Source: Hydractinia symbiolongicarpus (taxonomy: Eukaryota; Cnidaria; Hydrozoa; Anthoathecata; Hydractiniidae). Taken from it: 64,000 nt of DNA. Where the stretch lies: the NCBI RefSeq assembly GCF_029227915.1, contig NC_079876.1, forward strand, positions 37,679,828-37,743,827. The letters run 5' to 3'. The notes below the pieces were generated by a model. It searched no databases. It had not been told where the DNA came from and was given only the letters and a program-made list of their open reading frames with translations. Every line of letters starts with the position of its first letter. Position 1 is the first letter of the stretch. Below, piece by piece: positions 13,161 through 26,394 of the stretch. A program made the position numbers and the translations under genes.

Positions 13161-14629
13161 CAACATGTATTTAGCGATATTTATCTGATATTACTAGGCT
13201 GCATCGCTTTTAACAGTGAAACGATTGATTGTTGGACTTAATTGAACTAATTTTGGACTGTTACCTGATAAATGTGATAAATGAGACAATTGGACTTCAA
13301 AAAATAACATTCTTCTTAATTTGACATGATTGCCGGAACTCAGCGATTACACTGGGCGTTGTGGTAGCGCTTCATTTAAAAATTTAGATAAATAAGTCAT
13401 TCTTTACTGTGGGATCAATCCTATCCGTGATCGCGCGCTGAAGAAACAGCGGTAGTTTCAAAAGCTACATTTCATTGACTTTGTAACGGTGTCAGTCCGT
13501 TTGAGTTACAACGGTTGGGTCACATATACGTACCAACATGTATTTAGCGATATTTATCTGACATTACTAGGTTGCATCGATTTTAACAGTGAAACGATTG
13601 ACTGTGGGAATTAATCGAACTAACTTTGGACTGTGACCTGATAAATGTGATAAATGAGACCATAGGACTCCAAGAATTAACATTCTTCTTAATTTGACGG
13701 GATTGTTGGAACTCAGCGATTGCACTGGGCGCTGTGGTAGCGATTCATTTAAAAATTTAGATATATAAGTCATTTTTTAATGTGCGACCAATCCTATCCG
13801 TTATCGTGCGCTGAAGAAATAGCGAGAGTTTCAAAAACTAAATTTCATTGACTTTCTAACGGTGTCAGTCCGTTTCAGTTACAACGGTTGGGTCACATAT
13901 TCGTACCAACATGTATTTAGACATATTTTTCTGATATTACTAGGTTGCATGGCTTTTAACTATGAAACGATTGACTGTGGGACTTAATTGAACTAACTTT
14001 GCACTGTCACTTAATAAATGTGATAAAGGAGACAATTGGACTCCAAGAAATAACATTCTTCTTAATTTGACATGATTGCCGAAACTCAGTGATTACACTG
14101 GGCGCTGTGGTAGCGCTTCAGTTAAGAATTAAGCTAAAAAAAGTCATTTTTTTACTGTGGGACCAATCCTAGCCGTTAGCACGCGCTGAACAAAGAGCGA
14201 TAGTTTCAAAAGCTACATTTCATTGACGTTCTAACGGTGTCAGGCCGTTTGAGTTACAACGGTTGGGTCACATATTCGTACCAACATGTATTTAGCGATA
14301 TTTATCTGATATTACTAGGTTGCATCGCTTTTAACAGTGAAACGATTGACTGTGGGACTTAATTGAACTAATTTTGGACTGTTACCTGATAAATGTGATA
14401 AATGAGACAATTGGACTCCAAGAAATAACATTCTTCTTAATTTGATGTGAGTTTTGAAACACAGCGATTACACTGGGCGCTGTCGTAGCACTTCATTTAA
14501 AAATTTAGATAAATAAGTCATTCTTTACTGTGGGACCAATCCTTTCCATTATCGCGCGCTGAAGAAATAGCGATAGTTTCAAAAACTACATTTCATTGAC
14601 TTTTCTAACGATGTCAGTCCGTTTGAGTT

Positions 14630-14642
14630 ACAACGGGCACTG
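14630..14642 (+). other. 113-bp deletion scar, first of four copies
   Basis: GTTACAACGG joins GCACTGCCACCTGATAAATG at about 14636, skipping the GGTCACATATTCG to TTAATTGAAC stretch (about 113 bp). The same junction is found at about 17134, 18889 and 21387. One deletion event was amplified with its surroundings. Confidence 0.88.
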
Positions 14643-14684
14643 CCACCTGATAAATGTGATGAGGGAGACAATTGGACTCCAAGA

Positions 14685-16180
14685 AATAACATTCTTCTTA
14701 ATTTGATGTGAATTTTGAAACACAGCGATTACACTGGGCGCTGTCGCAGCACTTCATTTAAAAATTTAGATAAATAAGTCATTCTTTACTGTGGGATCAA
14801 TCCTATCCGTGATCGCGCGCTGAAGAAACAGCGATAAATTCAAAAGCTACATTTCATTGACTTTGTAACAGTGTCAGTCCGTTTGAGTTACAACGGTTGG
14901 GTCACATATACGTACCAACATGTATTTAGCGATATTTATCTGACATTACTAGGTTGCATCGCTTTTAACAGTGAAACGATTGACTGTGGGACTTAATCGA
15001 ACTAACTTTGGGTTGTGACCTGATAAATGTGATAAATGAGACCATAGGACTCCAAGAAGTAACATTCTTCTTAATTTGACGTGATTGTTGGAACTCAGCG
15101 ATTGCTCTGGGCGCTGTGGTAGCGCTTCATTTAAAAATTTAGATATATAAGTCATTTTTTAATGTGCCACCAATCCTATCCGTTATCGTGCGCTGAAGAA
15201 ATAGCGAGAGTTTCAAAAACTAAATTTCATTGACTTTCTAACGGTGTCAGTCCGTTTCAGTTACAACGGTTGGGTCACATATTCGTACCAACATGTATTT
15301 AGCGATATTTTTCTGATATTACTAGGTTGCATCGCTTTAGCCAATGAAACGATTGACTGTGGTACTAAATTGAACTGATTTTGGACTGTGACCTTATAAA
15401 TGTTATAAGTGAGACAAGTGGACTTCCAGAAATAACATTCTTCTTAATTTGATGTGAATTTTGAAACACAGCGATTACACAGGGCGCTGTCGCAGCACTT
15501 CATTTAAAAATTTAGATAAATAAGTCATTCTTTACTGTGGGATCAATCCTATCCGTGATCGCGCGCTGAAGAAACAGCGATAATTTCAAAAGCTACATTT
15601 CATTGACTTTGTAACAGTGTCAGTCCGTTTGAGTTACAACGGTTGGGTCACATATACGTACCAACATGTATTTAGCGATATTTATCTGACATTACTAGGT
15701 TGCATCGCTTTTAACAGTGAAACGATTGACTGTGGGACTTAATCGAACTAACTTTGGACTGTGACCTGATAAATGTGATAAATGAGACCATAGGACTCCA
15801 AGAAGTAACATTCTTCTTAATTTGACGTGATTGTTGGAACTCAGCGATTGCTCTGGGCGCTGTGGTAGCGCTTCATTTAAAAATTTAGATATATAAGTCA
15901 TTTTTTAATGTGCCACCAATCCTATCCGTTATCGTGCGCTGAAGAAATAGCGAGAGTTTCAAAAACTAAATTTCATTGACTTTCTAACGGTGTCAGTCCG
16001 TTTCAGTTACAACGGTTGGGTCACATATTTGTACCAACATGTATTTAGCGATATTTTTCTGATATTACTAGGTTGCATCGCTTTAGCCAATGAAACGATT
16101 GACTGTGGTACTAAATTGAACTGATTTTGGACTGTGACCTTATAAATGTTATAAGTGAGACAAGTGGACTTCCAGAAATA
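14685..16180 (+). repeat. local dimer duplication, 746-bp offset
   Basis: Sequence from about 14685 recurs 746 bp later (ATTTGATGTGAATTTTG at 14701 and 15447), giving two adjacent near-identical two-monomer units. The pair is itself copied 4,253 bp downstream, so the dimer step preceded the larger duplication. Confidence 0.85.
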
Positions 16181-17413
16181 ACATTCTTCTTAATTTGACC
16201 TGATTGCCGGAACTCAGCGTTTACACTGGGCGCTGTGGTAGCGCTTCATTTAAAAATTTAGATAAGTAAGTCATTCTTTACTGTGGGATCAATCCTATCC
16301 GTTATAGCGCGCTGAAGAAACAGCGATAGTTTCACAAGCTACATTTCCTTGACTTTGTAACGGTGTCAGTTCGTTTGAGTTACAACGGTTGGGTCACATA
16401 TACGTACCAACATGTATTAAGCGATATTTATCTGACATTACTATGTTGCATCGCTTTTAACAGTGAAACGATTGACTGTGGGACTTAATTGAACTAACTT
16501 TGGACTGTGACCTGATAAATGTGATAAATGAGACCATTTTATTCTAAGAAATAACATTCTTCTTAATTTGACGTGATTGTTGGAACTCAGCGATTGCACT
16601 GGGCGCTGTGGTAGCGCTTCATTTAAACATTTAGATATATAAGTCATTCTTTAATGTGCGACCAATCCTATTTGTTATCGCGCGCTGAAAAAATAGCGAG
16701 AGTTTCAAAACTACATTTCATTGACTTTCTAACGGTGTCAGTCCGTTTCAGTTACAACGGTTGGGTCACATATTCGTGCCAACATGTATTTAGTGATATT
16801 TTTCAGATATTACTAGGTTGCATCGCTTTTAACCATGAAACGATTGACGGTGGGACTTAATTGAACTAACTTTGCACTGCCACCTGATAAATGTGATAAA
16901 GGAGACAATTGGACTCCAAGAAATAACATTCTTCTTAATTTGATGTGAGTTTTGAAACACAGCGATTACACTAGGCGCTGTCGTAGCAATTCATTTAAAA
17001 ATTTAGATAAATAAGTCATTCTTTACTGTGGGACCAATCCTTTCCATTATCGCGCGCTGAAGAAATAGCGATAGTTTCAAAAACTACATTTCATTGACTT
17101 TTCTAACGATGTCAGTCCGTTTGAGTTACAACGGGCACTGCCACCTGATAAATGTGATGAGGGAGACAATTGGACTCCAAGAAATAACATTCTTCTTAAT
17201 TTGATGTGAATTTTGAAACACAGCGATTACACTGGGCGCTGTCGTAGCACTTCATTTAAAAATTTAGATAAATAAGTCATTCTTTACTGTGGGACCAATC
17301 CTTTCCATTATCGCGCGCTGAAGAAATAGCAATAGTTTCAAAAGCTACATTTCATTGACTTTGTAACAGTGTCAGTCCGTTTGAGTTACAACGGTTGGGT
17401 CACATATACGTAC

Positions 17414-20400
17414 CAACATGTATTTAGCGATATTTATCTGATATTACTAGGCTGCATCGCTTTTAACAGTGAAACGATTGATTGTTGGACTTAATTGAAC
17501 TAATTTTGGACTGTTACCTGATAAATGTGATAAATGAGACAATTGGACTTCAAAAAATAACATTCTTCTTAATTTGACATGATTGCCGGAACTCAGCGAT
17601 TACACTGGGCGTTGTGGTAGCGCTTCATTTAAAAATTTAGATAAATAAGTCATTCTTTACTGTGGGATCAATCCTATCCGTGATCGCGCGCTGAAGAAAC
17701 AGCGGTAGTTTCAAAAGCTACATTTCATTGACTTTGTAACGGTGTCAGTCCGTTTGAGTTACAACGGTTGGGTCACATATACGTACCAACATGTATTTAG
17801 CGATATTTATCTGACATTACTAGGTTGCATCGATTTTAACAGTGAAACGATTGACTGTGGGAATTAATCGAACTAACTTTGGACTGTGACCTGATAAATG
17901 TGATAAATGAGACCATAGGACTCCAAGAATTAACATTCTTCTTAATTTGACGGGATTGTTGGAACTCAGCGATTGCACTGGGCGCTGTGGTAGCGATTCA
18001 TTTAAAAATTTAGATATATAAGTCATTTTTTAATGTGCGACCAATCCTATCCGTTATCGTGCGCTGAAGAAATAGCGAGAGTTTCAAAAACTAAATTTCA
18101 TTGACTTTCTAACGGTGTCAGTCCGTTTCAGTTACAACGGTTGGGTCACATATTCGTACCAACATGTATTTAGACATATTTTTCTGATATTACTAGGTTG
18201 CATGGCTTTTAACTATGAAACGATTGACTGTGGGACTTAATTGAACTAACTTTGCACTGTCACTTAATAAATGTGATAAAGGAGACAATTGGACTCCAAG
18301 AAATAACATTCTTCTTAATTTGACATGATTGCCGAAACTCAGTGATTACACTGGGCGCTGTGGTAGCGCTTCAGTTAAGAATTAAGCTAAAAAAAGTCAT
18401 TTTTTTACTGTGGGACCAATCCTAGCCGTTAGCACGCGCTGAACAAAGAGCGATAGTTTCAAAAGCTACATTTCATTGACGTTCTAACGGTGTCAGGCCG
18501 TTTGAGTTACAACGGTTGGGTCACATATTCGTACCAACATGTATTTAGCGATATTTATCTGATATTACTAGGTTGCATCGCTTTTAACAGTGAAACGATT
18601 GACTGTGGGACTTAATTGAACTAATTTTGGACTGTTACCTGATAAATGTGATAAATGAGACAATTGGACTCCAAGAAATAACATTCTTCTTAATTTGATG
18701 TGAGTTTTGAAACACAGCGATTACACTGGGCGCTGTCGTAGCACTTCATTTAAAAATTTAGATAAATAAGTCATTCTTTACTGTGGGACCAATCCTTTCC
18801 ATTATCGCGCGCTGAAGAAATAGCGATAGTTTCAAAAACTACATTTCATTGACTTTTCTAACGATGTCAGTCCGTTTGAGTTACAACGGGCACTGCCACC
18901 TGATAAATGTGATGAGGGAGACAATTGGACTCCAAGAAATAACATTCTTCTTAATTTGATGTGAATTTTGAAACACAGCGATTACACTGGGCGCTGTCGC
19001 AGCACTTCATTTAAAAATTTAGATAAATAAGTCATTCTTTACTGTGGGATCAATCCTATCCGTGATCGCGCGCTGAAGAAACAGCGATAAATTCAAAAGC
19101 TACATTTCATTGACTTTGTAACAGTGTCAGTCCGTTTGAGTTACAACGGTTGGGTCACATATACGTACCAACATGTATTTAGCGATATTTATCTGACATT
19201 ACTAGGTTGCATCGCTTTTAACAGTGAAACGATTGACTGTGGGACTTAATCGAACTAACTTTGGACTGTGACCTGATAAATGTGATAAATGAGACCATAG
19301 GACTCCAAGAAGTAACATTCTTCTTAATTTGACGTGATTGTTGGAACTCAGCGATTGCTCTGGGCGCTGTGGTAGCGCTTCATTTAAAAATTTAGATATA
19401 TAAGTCATTTTTTAATGTGCCACCAATCCTATCCGTTATCGTGCGCTGAAGAAATAGCGAGAGTTTCAAAAACTAAATTTCATTGACTTTCTAACGGTGT
19501 CAGTCCGTTTCAGTTACAACGGTTGGGTCACATATTCGTACCAACATGTATTTAGCGATATTTTTCTGATATTACTAGGTTGCATCGCTTTAGCCAATGA
19601 AACGATTGACTGTGGTACTAAATTGAACTGATTTTGGACTGTGACCTTATAAATGTTATAAGTGAGACAAGTGGACTTCCAGAAATAACATTCTTCTTAA
19701 TTTGATGTGAATTTTGAAACACAGCGATTACACAGGGCGCTGTCGCAGCACTTCATTTAAAAATTTAGATAAATAAGTCATTCTTTACTGTGGGATCAAT
19801 CCTATCCGTGATCGCGCGCTGAAGAAACAGCGATAATTTCAAAAGCTACATTTCATTGACTTTGTAACAGTGTCAGTCCGTTTGAGTTACAACGGTTGGG
19901 TCACATATACGTACCAACATGTATTTAGCGATATTTATCTGACATTACTAGGTTGCATCGCTTTTAACAGTGAAACGATTGACTGTGGGACTTAATCGAA
20001 CTAACTTTGGACTGTGACCTGATAAATGTGATAAATGAGACCATAGGACTCCAAGAAGTAACATTCTTCTTAATTTGACGTGATTGTTGGAACTCAGCGA
20101 TTGCTCTGGGCGCTGTGGTAGCGCTTCATTTAAAAATTTAGATATATAAGTCATTTTTTAATGTGCCACCAATCCTATCCGTTATCGTGCGCTGAAGAAA
20201 TAGCGAGAGTTTCAAAAACTAAATTTCATTGACTTTCTAACGGTGTCAGTCCGTTTCAGTTACAACGGTTGGGTCACATATTTGTACCAACATGTATTTA
20301 GCGATATTTTTCTGATATTACTAGGTTGCATCGCTTTAGCCAATGAAACGATTGACTGTGGTACTAAATTGAACTGATTTTGGACTGTGACCTTATAAAT

Positions 20401-21666
20401 GTTATAAGTGAGACAAGTGGACTTCCAGAAATAACATTCTTCTTAATTTGACCTGATTGCCGGAACTCAGCGTTTACACTGGGCGCTGTGGTAGCGCTTC
20501 ATTTAAAAATTTAGATAAGTAAGTCATTCTTTACTGTGGGATCAATCCTATCCGTTATAGCGCGCTGAAGAAACAGCGATAGTTTCACAAGCTACATTTC
20601 CTTGACTTTGTAACGGTGTCAGTTCGTTTGAGTTACAACGGTTGGGTCACATATACGTACCAACATGTATTTAGCGATATTTATCTGACATTACTAGGTT
20701 GCATCGCTTTTAACAGTGAAACGATTGACTGTGGGACTTAATTGAACTAACTTTGGACTGTGACCTGATAAATGTGATAAATGAGACCATTTTATTCTAA
20801 GAAATAACATTCTTCTTAATTTGACGTGATTGTTGGAACTCAGCGATTGCACTGGGCGCTGTGGTAGCGCTTCATTTAAACATTTAGATATATAAGTCAT
20901 TCTTTAATGTGCGACCAATCCTATTTGTTATCGCGCGCTGAAAAAATAGCGAGAGTTTCAAAACTACATTTCATTGACTTTCTAACGGTGTCAGTCCGTT
21001 TCAGTTACAACGGTTGGGTCACATATTCGTGCCAACATGTATTTAGTGATATTTTTCAGATATTACTAGGTTGCATCGCTTTTAACCATGAAACGATTGA
21101 CGGTGGGACTTAATTGAACTAACTTTGCACTGCCACCTGATAAATGTGATAAAGGAGACAATTGGACTCCAAGAAATAACATTCTTCTTAATTTGATGTG
21201 AGTTTTGAAACACAGCGATTACACTAGGCGCTGTCGTAGCAATTCATTTAAAAATTTAGATAAATAAGTCATTCTTTACTGTGGGACCAATCCTTTCCAT
21301 TATCGCGCGCTGAAGAAATAGCGATAGTTTCAAAAACTACATTTCATTGACTTTTCTAACGATGTCAGTCCGTTTGAGTTACAACGGGCACTGCCACCTG
21401 ATAAATGTGATGAGGGAGACAATTGGACTCCAAGAAATAACATTCTTCTTAATTTGATGTGAATTTTGAAACACAGCGATTACACTGGGCGCTGTCGTAG
21501 CACTTCATTTAAAAATTTAGATAAATAAGTCATTCTTTACTGTGGGACCAATCCTTTCCATTATCGCGCGCTGAAGAAATAGCAATAGTTTCAAAAGCTA
21601 CATTTCATTGACTTTGTAACAGTGTCAGTCCGTTTGAGTTACAACGGTTGGGTCACATATACGTAC
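17414..21666 (+). repeat. higher-order satellite unit of 4,253 bp, copy 2
   Basis: Tandem copy of 13161-17413 at a constant 4,253-bp offset, including both deletion scars (about 18889 and 21387) and the 746-bp dimer pair. After about 21740 a further partial piece, matching 1,379 bp upstream, continues to about 22490, so a third exchange followed. Confidence 0.9.
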
Positions 21667-24525
21667 CAACATGTATTTAGCGATATTTATCTGACATTAC
21701 TAGGTTGCATCGCTTTTAACAGTGAAACGATTGACTGTGGTACTAAATTGAACTGATTTTGGACTGTGACCTTATAAATGTTATAAGTGAGACAAGTGGA
21801 CTTCCAGAAATAACATTCTTCTTAATTTGACCTGATTGCCGGAACTCAGCGTTTACACTGGGCGCTGTGGTAGCGCTTCATTTAAAAATTTAGATAAGTA
21901 AGTCATTCTTTACTGTGGGATCAATCCTATCCGTTATAGCGCGCTGAAGAAACAGCGATAGTTTCACAAGCTACATTTCCTTGACTTTGTAACGGTGTCA
22001 GTTCGTTTGAGTTACAACGGTTGGGTCACATATACGTACCAACATGTATTTAGCGATATTTATCTGACATTACTAGGTTGCATCGCTTTTAACAGTGAAA
22101 CGATTGACTGTGGGACTTAATTGAACTAACTTTGGACTGTGACCTGATAAATGTGATAAATGAGACCATTTTATTCTAAGAAATAACATTCTTCTTAATT
22201 TGACGTGATTGTTGGAACTCAGCGATTGCACTGGGCGCTGTGGTAGCGCTTCATTTAAAAATTTAGATATATAAGTCATTTTTTAATGTGCGACCAATCC
22301 TATTTGTTATCGTGCGCTGAAAAAATAGCGAGAGTTTCAAAACTACATTTCATTGACTTTCTAACGGTGTCAGTCCGTTTCAGTTACAACGGTTGGGTCA
22401 CATATTCGTGCCAACATGTATTTAGTGATATTTTTCAGATATTACTAGGTTGCATCGCTTTTAACCATGAAACGATTGACTGTGGGACTTAATTGAACTA
22501 ACTTTGGACTGTGGCCTGATAAATGTGATAAATGAGACCATTGGATTCAAAGAAATAACATTCTTCTTAATTTGACGTGATTGTTGGAACTCAACGATTG
22601 CACTGGGCGCTGTGGTAGCGCTTCATTTAAATATTTAGATATGTAAGTCATTCTTTAATGTGCGACTAATCCTATCCGTTATCGCGAGCTGAAGAAATAG
22701 CGAGAGTTTAAAAAACTACATTTCATTGACTTTCTAACGGTGTCAGTCCGTCTCAGTTACAACGGTTGGGTCACATATTCGTGCCAACATGTATTTAGAG
22801 ATATTTTTCTGATATTACTAGGTTGCATCGCTTTTAACCATGAAACGATTGACTGTGGGACTTAATTGAACTAACTTTGCACTGCCACCTGATAAATGTG
22901 ATGAAGGAGACAATTGGACTCCAAGAAATAACATTCTTCTTAATTTGATGTGAATGTTGAAACACAGCGATTACACTGGGCGCTGTGGTAGCGCTTCATT
23001 TAAAAATTTAGATAAATAAGTCATTCTTTACTGTGGGACCAATCCTTTCCATTATCGCGCGCTGAAGAAATAGCGATAGTTTCAAAAACTACATTTCATT
23101 GACTTTTCTAACGATGTCAGTCCGTTTGAGTTACAACAGTTGGGTCAAATATTCGTACCAACATGTATTTAGCGATATTTTTCTGATGTTAGTAGGGTGC
23201 ATCGCTTTTAACTATGAAACGATTGACTCTGGGACTTAATTGAACTAACTTTGATCTGTGTCCTGATAATTGTGACAAAGGAGAAAATTGGACTCCAAGA
23301 AATAACATTCTTCTTAATTTAACATGATTGCCGAAACTCAGAGATTACTCTGGGCGCTGTGGTAGCGCTTCATTTCAGAATTATGCCAAAGAAAGTCATT
23401 TTTTTTACTGTGGGACCAATCCTATCCGTTAGCGCGCGGTGAAGATATAGCAATAGTTTCAAGAACTACATTTCATTGACTTTCTAACGGTGTCAGTCCG
23501 TTTGAGTTACAACGGTTGGGTCACATATTCGTACAAACATGTATTTAGCAATATTTATCTGATATTACTAGGTTGCATCGCTTTTAACAGTGAAACGATT
23601 GACTGTGGGACTTAATTGAACTAACTTTGGACTGTATCCTGATAAATGTGATAAATGAGACCATTGGATTCCAAGAAATAACATTCTTCTTAATTTGACG
23701 TGATTGTTGGAACTCAGCGATTGCACTGGGCGCTGTGGTAGCGCTTCATTTAAATATTTAGATATGTAAGTCATTCTTTAATGTGCGACCAATCCTATCC
23801 GTTATCGCGCGCTGAAGAAATAGCGAGAGTTTCAAAAACTACATTTCATTGACTTTCTAACGGTGTCAGTCCGTCTCAGTTACAACGGTTGGGTCACATA
23901 TTCGTGCCAACATGTATTTAGAGATATTTTTCTGATATTACTAGGTTGCATCGCTTTTAACCATGAAACGATTGACTGTGGGACTTAATTGAACTAACTT
24001 TGGACTGCCACCTGATAAATGTGATGAAGGAGACAATTGGACTCCAAGAAATAACATTCTTCTTAATTTGATGTGAATTTTGAAACACAGCGATTACACT
24101 TGGCGCTGTCGTAGCACTTCATTTAAAAATTTAGATAAATAAGTCATTCTTTACTGTGGGACCAATCCTTTCCATTATCGCGCGCTGAAGAAATAGCGAT
24201 AGTTTCAAAAACTACATTTCATTGACTTTTCTAACGATGTCAGTCCGTTTGAGTTACAACGGTTGGGTCAAATATTCGTACCAACATGTATTTAGCGATA
24301 TTTTTCTGATATTACTAGGGTGCATCGCTTTTAACTATGAAACGATTGACTCTGGGACTTAATTGAACAAACTTTGATCTGTGTCCTGATAATTGTGACA
24401 ATGGAGAAAATTGGACTCCAAGAAATAACATTCTTCTTAATTTAACATGATTGCCGAAACTCAGCGATTACTCTGGGCGCTGTGGTAGCGCTTCATTTAA
24501 GAATTATGCCAAAAAAAGTCATATT
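21667..24525 (+). repeat. satellite array, central domain
   Basis: Monomers including a partial third copy of the preceding unit (about 21740-22490), then a four-monomer spacing of subtype monomers (22073 to 23568 to 25065 in the shared antisense frame, 1,495-1,497 bp). No gene is seen. Confidence 0.9.
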
Positions 24526-26394
24526 TTTACTGTGGGACCAATCCTTTCTATTATCGCGCGCTGAAGAAATAGCGATAGTTTCAAAAACTACATTTCATTG
24601 ACTTTTCTAACGGTGTCAGTACGTTTGAGTTACAACGGTTGGGTCACATATTCGTGCCAACATGTACTTAGCGATATTTTTCTGATATTACTAGGTTGCA
24701 TCGCTTTTAACCATGAAACGATAGACTGTGGAACTTAATTGAACTAACTTTGCACTGTCACCTGATAAATGTGATAAAGGAGACAATTGGACTCCAAGAA
24801 ATAACATTCTTCCTAATTTGACATGATTGCCGAAACTCAGTGATTACACTGGGCGCTGTGGGAGCGCTTCATTTAAGAATTAAGCTAAAAAAGTCATTTT
24901 TTTACTGTGGGACCAATCCTAGCCGTTACCACGCGCTGAACAAAGAGCGATAGTTTCAAAAGCTACATTTCATTGACTTTCTAACGGTGTCAGTCCGTTT
25001 GAGTTACAACGGTTGGGTCACATATTCGTGCCAACATGTATTTAGCGATATTTTACTGATATTACTAGGTTGCATTGCTTTTAACCATGAAACGATTGAC
25101 TGTGGAACTTAATTGAACTAACTTTGCACTGTCACCTGATAAATGTGATAAATGAGACCATTGGATTCCAAGAAATAACATTCTTCTTAATTTGACGTGA
25201 TTGTTGGAACTCAGCGATTGCACTGGGCGCTGTGGTAGCGCTTCATTTGATAATTTAGATATGTAAGTCATTCTTTAATGTGCGAGCAATCCTATCCGTT
25301 ATCGCGCGCTGAAGAAATAGCGATAGTTTCAAAAGCTACATTTCATTGACTTTCTAACGGTGTCAGTCCGTTTCAGTGGCAACGGTTGGGTCACATATTC
25401 GTACCAACATGTATTTAGCGATATTTTTCTGATATTACTAGGTTGCATTGCTTTTAACTATGAAACGATTGACTGTGGGACTTAATTGAACTAATTTTGC
25501 ACTGTCACCTGATAAATGTGATAAAGGAGACAATTGGACTCCAAGAAATAACGTTCTTCTTAATTTGACATGATTGCCGAAACTCAGCGATTACTCTGGG
25601 CGCTGTGGTAGCGCTTCATTTAAGAATTATGATAAAAAAACTCATTTTTTTACTGTGGGACCAATCCTAGCCGTTAACGCGCGGTGAAGAAATTGCAATA
25701 GTTTCAAGAACTATATTTCATTGACTTTCTAACGGTGTCAGTCCGTTTGAGTTACAACGGTTAGGTCACATATTCGTACCAACATTTATTTAGCAATATT
25801 TATCTGATATTACGAAGTTGCATCGCTTTTAACAGTGAAACGATTGCCTGTGGGACTTAATTGAACTAACTTTGGACTGTAACCTGATAAATGTGATAAA
25901 TGATACAATTGAACTCCAAGAAATAACATTCTTCTTAATTTGATGTGAATGCCGAAACACAGCGATTACTCTGGGCGCTGTTGTAGCGCTTCATTTAAAA
26001 ATTTGGATAAATAAGTCATTCTTTACTGTGGGACCAATCCTAGCCGTTAACGCGCGGTGAAGAAATAGCAATAGTTTCAAGAACTATATTTCATTGACTT
26101 TCTAACGGTGTCAGTCCGTTTGAGTTACAACGGTTAGGTCACATATTCGTACCAACATGTATTTAGCAATATTTATCTGATATTACGAGGTTGCATCGCT
26201 TTTAACAGTGAAACGATTGACTGTGGGACTTAATTGAACTAACTTTGGACTGTAACCTGATAAATGTGATAAATGATACAATTGAACTCCAAGAAATAAC
26301 ATTTTTCTTAATTTGATGCGAATGCCGAAACACAGCGATTACACTGGGCGCTGTTGTAGCGCTTCATATAAAAATTTGGATAAATAAGTCATTC
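24526..26394 (+). repeat. five-monomer higher-order unit (1,869 bp), copy 1
   Basis: TGTGGGACCAATCCTTTCTA at 24531 recurs at 26400, an offset of 1,869 bp, or five monomers. Private variants such as CCGTTACCACGCGC and TCCGTTTCAGTGGCAACGG are shared by both copies. Confidence 0.85.
25227..25241. other. example of per-monomer hairpin GCGCT-N5-AGCGC
   Basis: Perfect 5-bp inverted repeat around the loop GTGGT. The same element recurs about every 373 bp across the window. Some monomers lose a pair (AGCAC or TCGCT variants) while the inner CGCT/AGCG pairing is usually kept. Function unknown; it may be incidental. Confidence 0.6.

Larger units (their letters stand above)
13161..17413 (+). repeat. 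higher-order satellite unit of 4,253 bp, copy 1
   Basis: Block of about 11.5 monomers repeated immediately downstream with a constant offset of 4,253 bp. Examples: AGGCTGCATCGC at 13197 and 17450, and the scar at 14636 and 18889. It also holds an internal dimer duplication (about 14685-16180) and two copies of a 113-bp deletion scar. Copies differ at only a few positions noticed, for example GGGTTGTGACC near 15010 against GGACTGTGACC near 19263. Confidence 0.9.

Noticed and set aside
16654-22492. 68-codon plus-strand open frames (16654, 20907, 22286)
   Set aside because: They are translations of the same monomer in another frame, and the copies reflect the 4,253-bp and 1,379-bp duplications. 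No domain is recognised.
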